64,000 nucleotides of DNA, taken from contig NZ_SSBJ01000019.1 in NCBI RefSeq assembly GCF_004795055.1, positions 62,001 to 126,000 on the forward strand, read 5' to 3'. How positions within the stretch are numbered: the stretch's first letter is position 1; every line of letters starts with the position of its first letter. The notes beneath the pieces are model-generated. The model saw only the letters and a program-made list of their open reading frames with translations, searched no databases and was not told where the DNA came from. This document shows, piece after piece, positions 42,570-52,284 of the stretch. The position numbers were made by a program, and so were the translations under genes. Source of the stretch: Streptomyces sp. A1136. Lineage in GTDB: Bacteria; Actinomycetota; Actinomycetes; Streptomycetales; Streptomycetaceae.

Positions 42570-45335
42570 TCACCGCGTGCGCAGCGCCGTCGCCAACTGC
42601 GCCCGGGAACGGACGTCCAGCTTCTGGTAGATGCGGGTCAGCCGGGACTCCACCGTCTTCACGCTGAGGAAGAGCTTCGCGGCGGCCTCCTGGTTGCTGG
42701 CTCCCTGGCTGACGAGCAGCGCGAGGCGGGTCTCGGCCTCGGTCAGGGCCGCCACCCCCGGGTGCAGGGCGGCGGCCTCGGGGGCGCTGTCGCGGGCCAG
42801 GTCCAGCCAGGGTTTCGCGCCAGCCCGGTCGAACACCTCCGCCGCCTCCCGCAGCGCGGTACGGGCGGGGGCCCGGCGCCGGCGGCGACGCTCGACTCGG
42901 GCCAGGGCCAGGAGCGTACGGCCGCGTTCGAGGGGCAGTCCGAGCGCCTGGAAGCTTCGGGCCGTGGCCTCCAGGAGGGCCACGGCCGCCTCGGCGTCGC
43001 CCTGCGCGGACAGGCACAGGCCCCGGGCCCGGTCGAGGGCGGCCAGCACACTGGAGCGTCCCAGCGAGCGGGCCACCGTACGGACGGAGTCGAGCAGTTC
43101 TGCGGCTTCACCGGGAGCGTCGGCCGCGACCAGGGCCTCGGCGAGTTCACCGTGCCAGCGCAGGATCGAGGGGTCGACCACCTTCTGGGCCTCTTCCAGG
43201 CGGGCGACCCGGCGCAGCGTGGCCACCGCCTTCGCCGCCTCTCCGGTGGCCAGTTCGACCAGGCCCAAGGCGTACAGGGCGCGGGAGAGGAAGACCTGGT
43301 CGTGCTCCTCCTCGGAAGCCTGGATGCCGCGACGGGCGTAGCCGGCGGCGCGGGCGAAGCTTCCGCCGGTGGACTCGGCCAACGCGGCGACGTACCAGGC
43401 GGGACCGGGCGAGAGGCCCGCCTCGATGGTCAGTGCCAGGGCGCGACGGGCGTGCGCGGCCCCGGCCGCGCACCTGCCGCGCCGCAGTTCGACCTCGGTG
43501 AGGCTGCGCAACACCTCGAAGACGTCCTCGGAGGAGCCGGTGCGCCGTACGGCGGGCAGCAGGACGAGCAGTTGCCGGTGGGCTTCCTCCAAACGATCGT
43601 CGAAGAGCGCGTGGCGGACGGCGAGGTACTGGGGTGCGTTGCGCATGCCGAGCGGCACTTCGGGGACGGGCAGGGCCAGTGCCTCCGCGAGGATGTCCTC
43701 GGCTCCCGGGTCGCCGAGGATGCGGCCCATGCGGGCCCGTACGGTCAGGGCCATGGCCTCGGCGACCTGGTCGCCGCCGAGCGCGGCCAGGGCGCCGGCC
43801 TCGGCGGCGGCGTCCCGGGAACGTACCGGGTCGCCGTCGCTGAGGTTGTGTTTCCAGGCCACCCGCAGCCGGACGGCGGCGAGCAGGGCCGGGTCCCCGG
43901 CGGCGTCGTCGATCGCGTGGGCGAAGGTCTCGTCGAGGTCGGCCAGCGCCTGCCCGGCGGCGTCGATGACCGCGAGGCGGGCGCGCACCCGGTCGGCGGG
44001 CGAGGCGTCGCGGGCGAGGACGGCTCGGGTGGCGCGGCGGGCGAGGTCGGCCCGCCCGGCCCAGCCGGCGTCCTCGGCGGCCGTGACGAGCCGGGCCAGT
44101 TCCTCCTCGGGCCGGTCGCCGGGGGTGCGTTCGGCGGCGAGCAGTCCGAGTTCGGCGGCGAGGGCGCGCTGGCCGCGGCGACGGCAGGCGGCGGCGGCGT
44201 CGGTGATCTCGGCGGCGAGGCGGGCGTCGGGGGTGTCCACGGTCAGCGCCCGGTGCCGTACCGCCTGGACGGGGTCGTCGACGGCGGCGGCGAGCGCCGC
44301 GTGCCCGGCCGCCCGCTCGGGCCAGCCCGCGTCGGCGGCCAGGGCGGTGGGCAGCGCGCCGGCGGTGAAGCGGACGGCGCCGTCCTCCCCCACGGTGACC
44401 AGCGCGGCCCGTTCCGCCTCGGCCAGTTCGGCTTCCGCGTCGGGGCGGCCGGCCCGGCGCAGCAGGGCGGTCGTCGGACGGGAGGCGAGGGCGGCGAGCA
44501 GCAGGGTGCGCCGGGCCCGCTCGGGGGCCTCGGCGAGCAGCCGTCGGGCGACTTCGCGGGCCTGCCCGGAGACGGGCAGGGTGTCGGCGTGGTGGGCGCC
44601 GGGGCCCCCGTCGCGGGACCCGGCGGCTTCGGTGAGGGAGTGGCCGAGGGCGAGCGCCAGGCGCGGGTTTCCGCCGCTGGCCTGGTGGATGCGGCCGGCG
44701 AGGCGGGCGGGCAGCCCGTGGCGCACGAGCAGTTCGGCGACTTCCTCCGCGCCGAGCGGGGGCACCCGCACGGTGGGGGTCGCGGGTCCGCAGAGCGGTC
44801 CGGCGACGGGCGTGCCGCCCTGGACGCACTCCGCGACGAGGACCCGGACGCGGGGCGGGGTCAGGCGCAGGGCGAAGCGCAGGAGGCCGGTGCTTTCGGC
44901 GTCGAGCCACTGGGCGTTGTCGATGACGAGCAGGACGGGATCGCGGGCGGCGAGGGTGCGCAGTACCTCGACGACGGCGAGGCGCAGCGCGACGTGGTCG
45001 CGGCCGGCGCCCGGGGTGTCGGTCTCGCGGCGCAGCAGGGCGATGGCGGTGCGCTGGGGTCCGGCGAGCCGTTCCAGGGCGCAGTGGGGGACGGAGGAGA
45101 GCAGGGCGGCGGCCGAGGCCTCGGGTATCCACTGGTCGGCGGCTTCCGGTGCGAGGTGGAGAACGGTCTCGCGGCGGGCTTCGGCGGCGGCCGCGACGGC
45201 GCGCACCACCTCGGTCTTTCCGGCACCGGCCGGTCCGGTGAGGATCGCCCGGCCCTGTCCGGTCAGCGCGCGGTCCACCGCCGCGATGATTTCCCCGTGT
45301 CCGACGCCCGCGTCAGCGTTCCCCGTCGCCGCCAC
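42570..45335 (-). CDS. LAL-type LuxR regulator (ATPase with C-terminal HTH)
   Basis: 921 residues from a GTG at 45335. Walker A LTGPAGAGKTEVV near residue 35, Walker B VLLVIDNAQWLD near 140, a long Ala-rich TPR-like helical middle, and a C-terminal LuxR HTH (LTEAETRLALLVSQGASNQE, FLSVKTVESRLTRIYQKL). Members regulate catabolic and antibiotic genes. The gene is convergent with the chitinase, 44 bp between the stops. Its target is unknown. Confidence 0.92.
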   Translation of the reverse strand: MAATGNADAGVGHGEIIAAVDRALTGQGRAILTGPAGAGKTEVVRAVAAAAEARRETVLHLAPEAADQWIPEASAAALLSSVPHCALERLAGPQRTAIALLRRETDTPGAGRDHVALRLAVVEVLRTLAARDPVLLVIDNAQWLDAESTGLLRFALRLTPPRVRVLVAECVQGGTPVAGPLCGPATPTVRVPPLGAEEVAELLVRHGLPARLAGRIHQASGGNPRLALALGHSLTEAAGSRDGGPGAHHADTLPVSGQAREVARRLLAEAPERARRTLLLAALASRPTTALLRRAGRPDAEAELAEAERAALVTVGEDGAVRFTAGALPTALAADAGWPERAAGHAALAAAVDDPVQAVRHRALTVDTPDARLAAEITDAAAACRRRGQRALAAELGLLAAERTPGDRPEEELARLVTAAEDAGWAGRADLARRATRAVLARDASPADRVRARLAVIDAAGQALADLDETFAHAIDDAAGDPALLAAVRLRVAWKHNLSDGDPVRSRDAAAEAGALAALGGDQVAEAMALTVRARMGRILGDPGAEDILAEALALPVPEVPLGMRNAPQYLAVRHALFDDRLEEAHRQLLVLLPAVRRTGSSEDVFEVLRSLTEVELRRGRCAAGAAHARRALALTIEAGLSPGPAWYVAALAESTGGSFARAAGYARRGIQASEEEHDQVFLSRALYALGLVELATGEAAKAVATLRRVARLEEAQKVVDPSILRWHGELAEALVAADAPGEAAELLDSVRTVARSLGRSSVLAALDRARGLCLSAQGDAEAAVALLEATARSFQALGLPLERGRTLLALARVERRRRRRAPARTALREAAEVFDRAGAKPWLDLARDSAPEAAALHPGVAALTEAETRLALLVSQGASNQEAAAKLFLSVKTVESRLTRIYQKLDVRSRAQLATALRTR

Positions 45336-45520
45336 GCACAGCCACCAGCCTTTCCGCCCTGTCCCTGTGCCTTTCCTGTGAGACGCGACAATACGAGGTC
45401 GGCCGGGGGGCGGACCCTCATTGTGACGCAGAAATCAGTCGGCCGGCCGGAATGCCCGAAGGACCTGCCGGTACGGGAGGTACGGGCAGGTCCGGGGGCT
45501 GGTGTTGGTCCGTACCAGCG

Positions 45521-45566
45521 GGTCCGTCAGGGCCGGGGTTGGGGGGCTCCGGCGGCCTGACGGACC
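45521..45566 (-). terminator. Inverted repeat after the subtilase gene
   Basis: GGTCCGTCAGG and CCTGACGGACC (11 bp) separated by 24 bases, lying 17 bases past the subtilase stop on the minus strand. The loop is long, so the call is tentative. Confidence 0.45.
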
Positions 45567-45582
45567 GGGGTGGGAGCCGGGG

Positions 45583-47394
<1,812 letters not shown>

Positions 47395-47726
47395 GTGTTC
47401 CCTTTCGCGGGCCGGTTCCGGGCAGGCCGGAGCGGCCGGTTCGAGCTGTGTGGGAGGTGAACCGGCGGCGGCCGGCGGGCCGGGAGCGGGCTGGTCAGAC
47501 CCGCTCCGGACACCACCGCGCGCCGCGTCGCCCGACCGCGACGGCGGGGCAGGGCAACGGCGGTACCGGCGATCCCGCCCGGCCTCGCAAGGCTTCACAC
47601 CATGTGGGGTTGGTGCGGGGGCAGTTCGTGGCGGGGGAAGACCGCCGGTGGGCAGACAGTAGGCAACACCTGGATGAACTCGATACGGGGAAAACCCTTG
47701 TCCGGCCCCTCACCTGGGAGGAGAGG
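47395..47726 (-). promoter_or_regulatory. Intergenic region upstream of the subtilase gene
   Basis: About 330 bp between the subtilase start and the stop of the DUF1838 gene, both on the minus strand. I see no gene and no convincing inverted repeat. It should hold the subtilase promoter; the AT-richer part (about 47645-47700) is the likeliest place. Confidence 0.4.
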
Positions 47727-48470
47727 CTACCGGGGCGGGTGGAGCGCGCGGAAATACGTCCAGCTGGACTCGTTGGGCTCGGTCCACTTCTCCGGGGCGT
47801 GCGCGAACTCCGGGTGGTGCGCGGCGATGTACGCGCGGGTGCGCTCCGGGGCGTCCTCGTAGGAGCCGAGTTTGCGACCGCGACAGTGGAACGTCAGGCC
47901 GCCGGGGCGCGCTCCCCGCTCCATCCAGGGCAGCCACGGGGACATGCGGGTCCAGGACATGGTGGCGGGGACGCCGGCCGCCTCGGTGGTGAAGACCGTG
48001 GCGGGCGCGAAGAACTGGAACAGCTCCAGGGCCCGGTAGGTGTCGTCCGCCGAGTTCAACGGGTATTGGGCGACGGGCAGCGGCGACGGGTAGGCGAGGG
48101 GGATCTCCAGGCTGAAACACACCTGGTCGCCGAGTTCCGTCACGGGCACGGGGAAAGGCCTCCACCGCTGGTTCGCCGGGTCGTTCCAGACGTGGACGAC
48201 CGGCTTGTCCTCCCAGGTCTCCAGGATCTCGCGGGTCCCCGGGTCCAGGTAGAAGGCGGCTTCCCTGGTGAGCAGCCGGTACGTCCCCTCCTCCTGACCC
48301 TCGCCGGTGACCAGGCGGGCCACGTTGAGGCCTTCGAAGCCGAAGAGGTGTCGGTAGGGCTCGCCCGGCGCCCAGGAGTGGACGTCGCCGGTCCACCAGA
48401 AGGTGACTTCGGCGCCGTCGAGCGAGGCGCGGGTGCGGGCGAAGGCCTGGAAACGTTCCGCGGGAGTCAT
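47727..48470 (-). CDS. DUF1838 protein
   Basis: 247 residues from the ATG at 48470. TPAERFQAFARTRASLDG opens the protein; WTGDVHSWAPGEPYRHLFGF and MSWTRMSPWLPWMERGARPG are conserved blocks of DUF1838, a Trp-rich family found in many bacteria without an assigned reaction. No signal peptide, so it is cytoplasmic. It lies upstream of the subtilase, 332 bp apart, and divergent from the DUF1996 gene. Confidence 0.85.
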   Translation of the reverse strand: MTPAERFQAFARTRASLDGAEVTFWWTGDVHSWAPGEPYRHLFGFEGLNVARLVTGEGQEEGTYRLLTREAAFYLDPGTREILETWEDKPVVHVWNDPANQRWRPFPVPVTELGDQVCFSLEIPLAYPSPLPVAQYPLNSADDTYRALELFQFFAPATVFTTEAAGVPATMSWTRMSPWLPWMERGARPGGLTFHCRGRKLGSYEDAPERTRAYIAAHHPEFAHAPEKWTEPNESSWTYFRALHPPR

Positions 48471-48661
48471 ACCGGGTACTCTGCGCGGTCGCCGCCGGTA
48501 CGGGCAAGGAGCGCCACGGCCAACCGGCCGCCCACCGCGGCGCGTTCGCGACGACACGGCGGACATCGGGGCCGCCCGGCGTCGGCCCGCCGGCGGGCAC
48601 GGCCGTCCGCTCCGCGGATGCCCGGTTGACTGGGGTGCGGCCACCGGCAAACGTGACCGCC

Positions 48662-49642
48662 ATGGGGAACGAACACCGACTGCTCGCGCTGCTGGTCTGC
48701 CTGGTCCTGGGCGGCGGGCTGACGGCCGCCGTGATCGGGGCGTCACGGGCCGCCGGGCCGGGCGCGGGCCCCGTCGCGGCCGACTTCGCCGCCCCGCGCG
48801 AGATGCGCCCCGAGGCCGGGCTGCTCCCCGCCGGGCCCGACGCCTCGACCGGTACGGTGACCGTGGATTGCGGTCGCAACGGCGAAGGCCACTACAACCA
48901 GGACAACCTGGTGGTCTCGCCCGGGCTGCGGGCGGGCGCCCACCACACCCATTCCTACGTCGGGAACCTCTCCACCGACGCCCTGTCCACGGACACCTCC
49001 CTCGCGGGTGCCCCCACCAGTTGCCCGGGCGGCGACCGGTCGACGTACTACTGGCCGGTGCTGCGCCGCACGGACCACCCGGGCCGGGACCCGCACGAGG
49101 ACGCGGCGGGGCACGGCAACGCGGGCGAGATCCTGCCCGAGGCCTCGGTGACGGTGGAGTTCCGGGGCAGCCCGGTCGGCAAGGTGGTGCCGATGCCCCG
49201 GTTCCTGCGCGCGATGACCGGCGACGCGGTCGCGTACACGGCGGGCACCGACGCGGACGTCCGCGCCCGCTGGGGCTGTTCCGGCTCCCCGGGGCTCGCC
49301 TCCCCGCACTATCCCCGCTGTCCCGCCGGGCAGCGCCTCACCCGGACGCTGGTCTTCCCGAGCTGCTGGAACGGGCTCGACACGGACAGCCCCACCCACC
49401 GCTCGCACCTGCTGTTCCCCACCGCGAGCGGCGTCTGCCCCCGGGACACCTTCCCGGTCCCGCAACTGCGCGTCTCCCTCGCCTACGACGTGCCGTCGGG
49501 CACGCCCTTCGCCCTCGACTCCTTCCCCGAGCAGATGCACAGCCCGAAGACGGACCACGCGATGTTCGTGAACGTCATGACCGACGAGCGGATGCGGGCC
49601 GTCGTCGACTGCCTCAACGAGGGCCGGGCCTGCCGGATCTGA
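48662..49642 (+). CDS. Secreted DUF1996 protein
   Basis: 326 residues from the ATG at 48662. A signal anchor (LLALLVCLVLGGGLTAAVIG) is followed by the DUF1996 pattern: GHYNQDNLVVSPGLRAGAHH, THSYVGNLSTDA, FPSCWNGLDTDSPTHRSHL and YPRCPAGQ. Such proteins are secreted in fungi and actinomycetes and have no known enzymatic role; the conserved His and Cys suggest metal or disulfide sites. Confidence 0.88.
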   Translation: MGNEHRLLALLVCLVLGGGLTAAVIGASRAAGPGAGPVAADFAAPREMRPEAGLLPAGPDASTGTVTVDCGRNGEGHYNQDNLVVSPGLRAGAHHTHSYVGNLSTDALSTDTSLAGAPTSCPGGDRSTYYWPVLRRTDHPGRDPHEDAAGHGNAGEILPEASVTVEFRGSPVGKVVPMPRFLRAMTGDAVAYTAGTDADVRARWGCSGSPGLASPHYPRCPAGQRLTRTLVFPSCWNGLDTDSPTHRSHLLFPTASGVCPRDTFPVPQLRVSLAYDVPSGTPFALDSFPEQMHSPKTDHAMFVNVMTDERMRAVVDCLNEGRACRI

Positions 49643-49742
49643 CCCCCGACGTCCGGCGCGTGACGCGGGTCACATGAACCCGGAGCGGCCGGGGCGCGTG
49701 TTCGGACCGCACCACGCAAGCGAGGAAGACGGAGAGGGTGAG

Positions 49743-50345
49743 ATGGCCGGACCACTGTGGCCCCGCACTCGGCGGGGCTCGACCGATGAGGCACTGATCA
49801 CGTCGGTGTACGAGGAGCACGGCCACGCCCTGCTCGCGTACGCCACCCGGCTCACCGGGGACCGGGCCGCCGCCGAGGACGTGGTCCAGGAGACCCTCTT
49901 GCGGGCCTGGCGCCACTCCGAGGTCCTGGTCAACGGGAAGGGCTCGGTGCGCGGCTGGCTGCTCACGGTGGCCCGCAACATCATCACCGACCGGTACCGG
50001 GCCAAAGCCGCCCGGCCGCCGGAGGTCTCGGGCGCGGCGGCGGCTCCCCCGGTGGAGCTGGACCACGCGGACTCCGTCGTCGACACCATGACGGTGCTCG
50101 GCGCACTGGACCGCTTGACGCCGGAACACCGGGACGTGCTGACCGAGTTGTACTACCGCGAGCGCAGCGTCGCCGAGACCGCCGATCGGCTCGGCATCCC
50201 GGCGGGCACGGTCAAATCGCGCGCGCATTACGCGCTCAAGGCCCTGCGCGAGGTCTTCACGGAGGGCGCCAGGGAAGGCAACAGGAGCAAACGATCGGGC
50301 AGGCCGCCCCAGCAGCCCGGTGGACTGCGGGAGGTGGTGGCATGA
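49743..50345 (+). CDS. ECF RNA polymerase sigma factor
   Basis: 200 residues from the ATG at 49743 (GGAGAGGG upstream). Region 2: LLAYATRLTGDRAAAEDVVQ and RGWLLTVARNIITDRYR. Region 4: LTPEHRDVLTELYYRERSVA and IPAGTVKSRAHYALKAL. The pattern is that of SigL/SigK-like ECF sigma factors controlled by a zinc anti-sigma, which is encoded next with an ATGA overlap. It probably responds to redox or envelope stress and recognises its own promoter. Confidence 0.93.
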   Translation: MAGPLWPRTRRGSTDEALITSVYEEHGHALLAYATRLTGDRAAAEDVVQETLLRAWRHSEVLVNGKGSVRGWLLTVARNIITDRYRAKAARPPEVSGAAAAPPVELDHADSVVDTMTVLGALDRLTPEHRDVLTELYYRERSVAETADRLGIPAGTVKSRAHYALKALREVFTEGAREGNRSKRSGRPPQQPGGLREVVA

Positions 50346-51070
50346 GCCGGCAGCGGCACGAGGAGGAACTGCTCGGCCCGTACGTGCTCGGAGTCCTCGA
50401 CGAGGCGGACGTACGGCGCGTCGAGGAGCACGTCGGCGACTGCGTGCAGTGCCGGGAGGAGGTGGCCGCGTTGCGCGAGATGGAGACGGCCTTGGGCGAG
50501 GTTCCCCCGGAGGCGTTCCTCGACGGGCCCCCGCAGGGGGGTGACCTGCTGCTCCGGCGCACGCTGCGGCAGGTCCGCGGTGAGCGGGCGGCGCGGGAGC
50601 GCCGACGCTACGGTCTGGCGGGACTGGCGGCGGCCGCGGCGCTGGCCGCGGTGTTCTGGACCGGTACGCAACTGGGCGCGGACGACGCCGAGAACGTCGC
50701 GCAGCCCCCGCCGCCGTCCCCGACCGCGTCGGCCGCGCCTTCGGCGGTGCCCGGGACCCGGGTGGCGTCCGCGACGGACGCCGGCAGCGGTGCGCGGATG
50801 ACGGTGCAGGTCGTGCCGGCGGCGGCCTGGGTGCGGGTGCACGCGGCGGTGACCGGTGTGCCCGCGGGCGAGCGCTGCCGGCTGGTGGTGGTCTCCCGGG
50901 ACGGGACGCGCAGCACGGCGGGCGGTTGGGTCGTGGGCACGACGGAACACGGCGAGGGCAAGGGTGCCTCGCTGGACGGTTCTGCGGCGGTCGCGGCGTC
51001 CGACATCAAGGAGGTCCTGGTCGAGAACGAGGCGGGCAAGACCTTCGTGTCGGTGCCGGTACGGGCATAG
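50342..51070 (+). CDS. Membrane-anchored zinc anti-sigma factor
   Basis: 242 residues, overlapping the sigma gene. The N-terminal ZAS domain is RHEEELLGPYVLGVLDEADV, EEHVGDCVQCREEVAAL with the His-x3-Cys-x2-Cys zinc ligands. One membrane helix (YGLAGLAAAAALAAVFWTG) follows at about 95-113, and the C-terminal half is an extracytoplasmic domain (DUF-type, RMTVQVVPAAAWVRVHAAVT). It should hold the ECF sigma factor at the membrane. Confidence 0.92.
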   Translation: MSRQRHEEELLGPYVLGVLDEADVRRVEEHVGDCVQCREEVAALREMETALGEVPPEAFLDGPPQGGDLLLRRTLRQVRGERAARERRRYGLAGLAAAAALAAVFWTGTQLGADDAENVAQPPPPSPTASAAPSAVPGTRVASATDAGSGARMTVQVVPAAAWVRVHAAVTGVPAGERCRLVVVSRDGTRSTAGGWVVGTTEHGEGKGASLDGSAAVAASDIKEVLVENEAGKTFVSVPVRA

Positions 51071-51082
51071 CCGGGGCGTGAC

Positions 51083-51115
51083 GGAGCCCGGGAGCGTATC
51101 CAGCTCCCGGGCTCC
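51083..51115. terminator. Terminator hairpin between the anti-sigma gene and the tRNA-like units
   Basis: GGAGCCCGGGAGC and its complement form a 13-bp stem with a 7-base loop, 12 bases after the anti-sigma stop. Since it is symmetrical and also lies downstream of the minus-strand tRNA-like units, it may end both transcripts. Confidence 0.8.
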
Positions 51116-51170
51116 TGTGGTGCCACCCAATTGCGCACACCGGCGGCGTTTAAGAGTCGCGGATCAGTCT

Positions 51171-51248
51171 TAAATCGACGTGTTCTACCTTTGAACTACC
51201 GCGCCGTGAGAGAGGCACAGAAGGGACTTGAACCCCTATCCATCGATG
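51171..51248 (-). tRNA. Probable circularly permuted tRNA, unit B
   Basis: On the minus strand the order is 3' half then 5' half. 3' half: anticodon-stem strand CGATG (51245-51241), T-arm AGGGG-TTCAAGT-CCCTT (51237-51221), acceptor CTGTGCC (51220-51214), discriminator T. A 7-base linker (51212-51206) follows. 5' half: acceptor GGCGCGG (51205-51199), TA, D-arm GTTC-AAAGGTA-GAAC (51196-51182), A, anticodon-stem strand CGTCG (51180-51176), then A-U33. Acceptor pairs 7/7 with two G-U; anticodon stem pairs 5/5 with one G-U. Depending on the joint the anticodon may be UUC or UUA. Flanks pair: CGCGGA (51258-51253) with TCCGCG (51163-51158). Confidence 0.7.
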
Positions 51249-51313
51249 ATCGTCCGCGCTCGGTCGATCCGGTGTTCGGCGGCGAATACTGAGACTGGAG
51301 CGAGAATCTGAGA

Positions 51314-51398
51314 TTCAGGGGCCGCCTCTGCCAGGCTTGGGCCACCCCCGCGTGTGGTGCGGGGGGAGGGATTCGAACCCCCAACCGACGCCCCGTGT
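51314..51398 (-). tRNA. Probable circularly permuted tRNA, unit A
   Basis: Minus strand. 3' half: anticodon-stem strand GGGGC (51394-51390), a short variable region, T-arm GGGGG-TTCGAAT-CCCTC (51382-51366), acceptor CCCCCGC (51365-51359), discriminator A, and an encoded CCA (51357-51355). Only CAC separates this from the 5' half: acceptor GCGGGGG (51351-51345), TG, D-arm with 3-bp stem GCC/GGC and a loop containing GG (51342-51324), G, anticodon-stem strand GCCCC (51322-51318). Acceptor pairs 7/7, anticodon stem 5/5. The base after GCCCC is T then G, so U33 is not clearly placed and the anticodon is uncertain. Flanks pair: CTGAAACTG (51419-51411) with CAGTCTCAG (51297-51289), one mismatch. 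Confidence 0.7.
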
Positions 51399-51437
51399 CA
51401 GCTTCAACATCAGTTTCAGCTTGCGCTCTTCGCGCCA

Positions 51438-51457
51438 CCCCCCGCTCGCACGGGGGG
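51438..51457 (-). other. GC hairpin between the DUF gene and tRNA-like unit A
   Basis: CCCCCCG and CGGGGGG form a 7-bp stem with a 6-base loop, just after the stop of the minus-strand gene at 51469. It could slow or partly stop transcription, or mark the 5' end of the RNA that contains the two tRNA-like units. Its G strand could compete for the CCCCCGC acceptor strand of unit A. Confidence 0.55.
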
Positions 51458-51468
51458 CGATCTCGGGG

Positions 51469-52200
51469 CTACCCGAACAGGTAGCCGAACACGGCGTCGC
51501 CGATCCTCTGGTCGGCGACGTCGACGTTGTTGGCCTCTTCGCGGGCGAACTTCACGGCCTGCTGGATCTTCTCGACGCGGTCGAGCAGTTCGTTCACCCG
51601 GCGCGCGGGCAGCGCCCCGGAGAACTTCACCGTCGTCCAGTAGCCGACCGGGACGTCCTCGTAGTACACCTCGACCTGCGCCGGGTGCTTTTCGGTCGCC
51701 TCGGCCTTCACGTGGTTGCGCGGGACCTTCTTCGTCCGGATCGTGCGGACCGGGTCGGTCTTCCACGAGTCCGTCGAGGGGTCCAGGTTCCAGGACTCCG
51801 AGGCGTCCAGCACCGGCAGCTTCCGCACGAAGGTGTGCAGGTCGGTGAGTTGCTTCTCCAGGAAGAGCAGGTACGGGACCGGAACCTGGGCCAGCAGCAC
51901 CCGCCCGTCGACGACGACGTCGGCCGCGGCGGTGCGGTTGGCCCAGTCCTTGGTGGCCGTCACGTCGAAGAGCCGGGTGAGGGTCCCGGCGGTGGCGCGC
52001 AGCACGTCCTCGGCCTTGATCTGCACCCGGGTGGACTCGGGCGGCAGTTGTTCGCCCTCCTCGTCCTTGGGCTGGTACGTCCGGGAGATGCCCGCGAGCA
52101 GGGCGGGCTTCTGGACGTCCTGGTGGGCCTGGGTCAGCTCTTGGAGCGACTTGGACTTGACGCCCTTTTCGACGGCGATGATCTGATTCAGCTTCGGCAC
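51469..52200 (-). CDS. Conserved protein of unknown function upstream of the tRNA-like units
   Basis: 243 residues: MPKLNQIIAVEKGVKSKSLQ, then ELTQAHQDVQKPALLAGISR, VPVPYLLFLEKQLTDLHTF, RTKKVPRNHVKAEATEKH and VEVYYEDVPVGYWTTVKFSG, ending in a helix (RVNELLDRVEKIQQAVKFAR). It is soluble, charged, mixed alpha/beta, with no nuclease, ligase or kinase motif I can name. The look is of a strongly conserved actinobacterial family. The two permuted-tRNA-like units begin about 70 bp after its stop in the same direction, so a shared transcript is likely. A role in handling these RNAs is a hypothesis only. Confidence 0.85.
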   Translation of the reverse strand: MPKLNQIIAVEKGVKSKSLQELTQAHQDVQKPALLAGISRTYQPKDEEGEQLPPESTRVQIKAEDVLRATAGTLTRLFDVTATKDWANRTAAADVVVDGRVLLAQVPVPYLLFLEKQLTDLHTFVRKLPVLDASESWNLDPSTDSWKTDPVRTIRTKKVPRNHVKAEATEKHPAQVEVYYEDVPVGYWTTVKFSGALPARRVNELLDRVEKIQQAVKFAREEANNVDVADQRIGDAVFGYLFG

Positions 52201-52284
52201 GTGATGAACCTAGCAGGGCTCCTCGTACGGGCTTTCGTATTTTTCGCCGCCGGATCCCGTTCGCCGTCGTACGGCGCCCGACGC

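Noticed and set aside
51395..51420. CUGAUG and GAAAC words resembling a hammerhead ribozyme core.
   Set aside because: The order and spacing of the conserved boxes are wrong and the CUGAUGA box is incomplete.
51355..51445. An ordinary contiguous tRNA with GCGGGGG at 51445-51439 as its 5' acceptor and CCA at 51357-51355.
   Set aside because: The D-loop would be only five bases without GG, and no 7-base anticodon loop with a paired stem can be drawn in the next 35 bases. The GCGGGGG at 51351-51345, with a proper D-arm behind it, pairs equally well.
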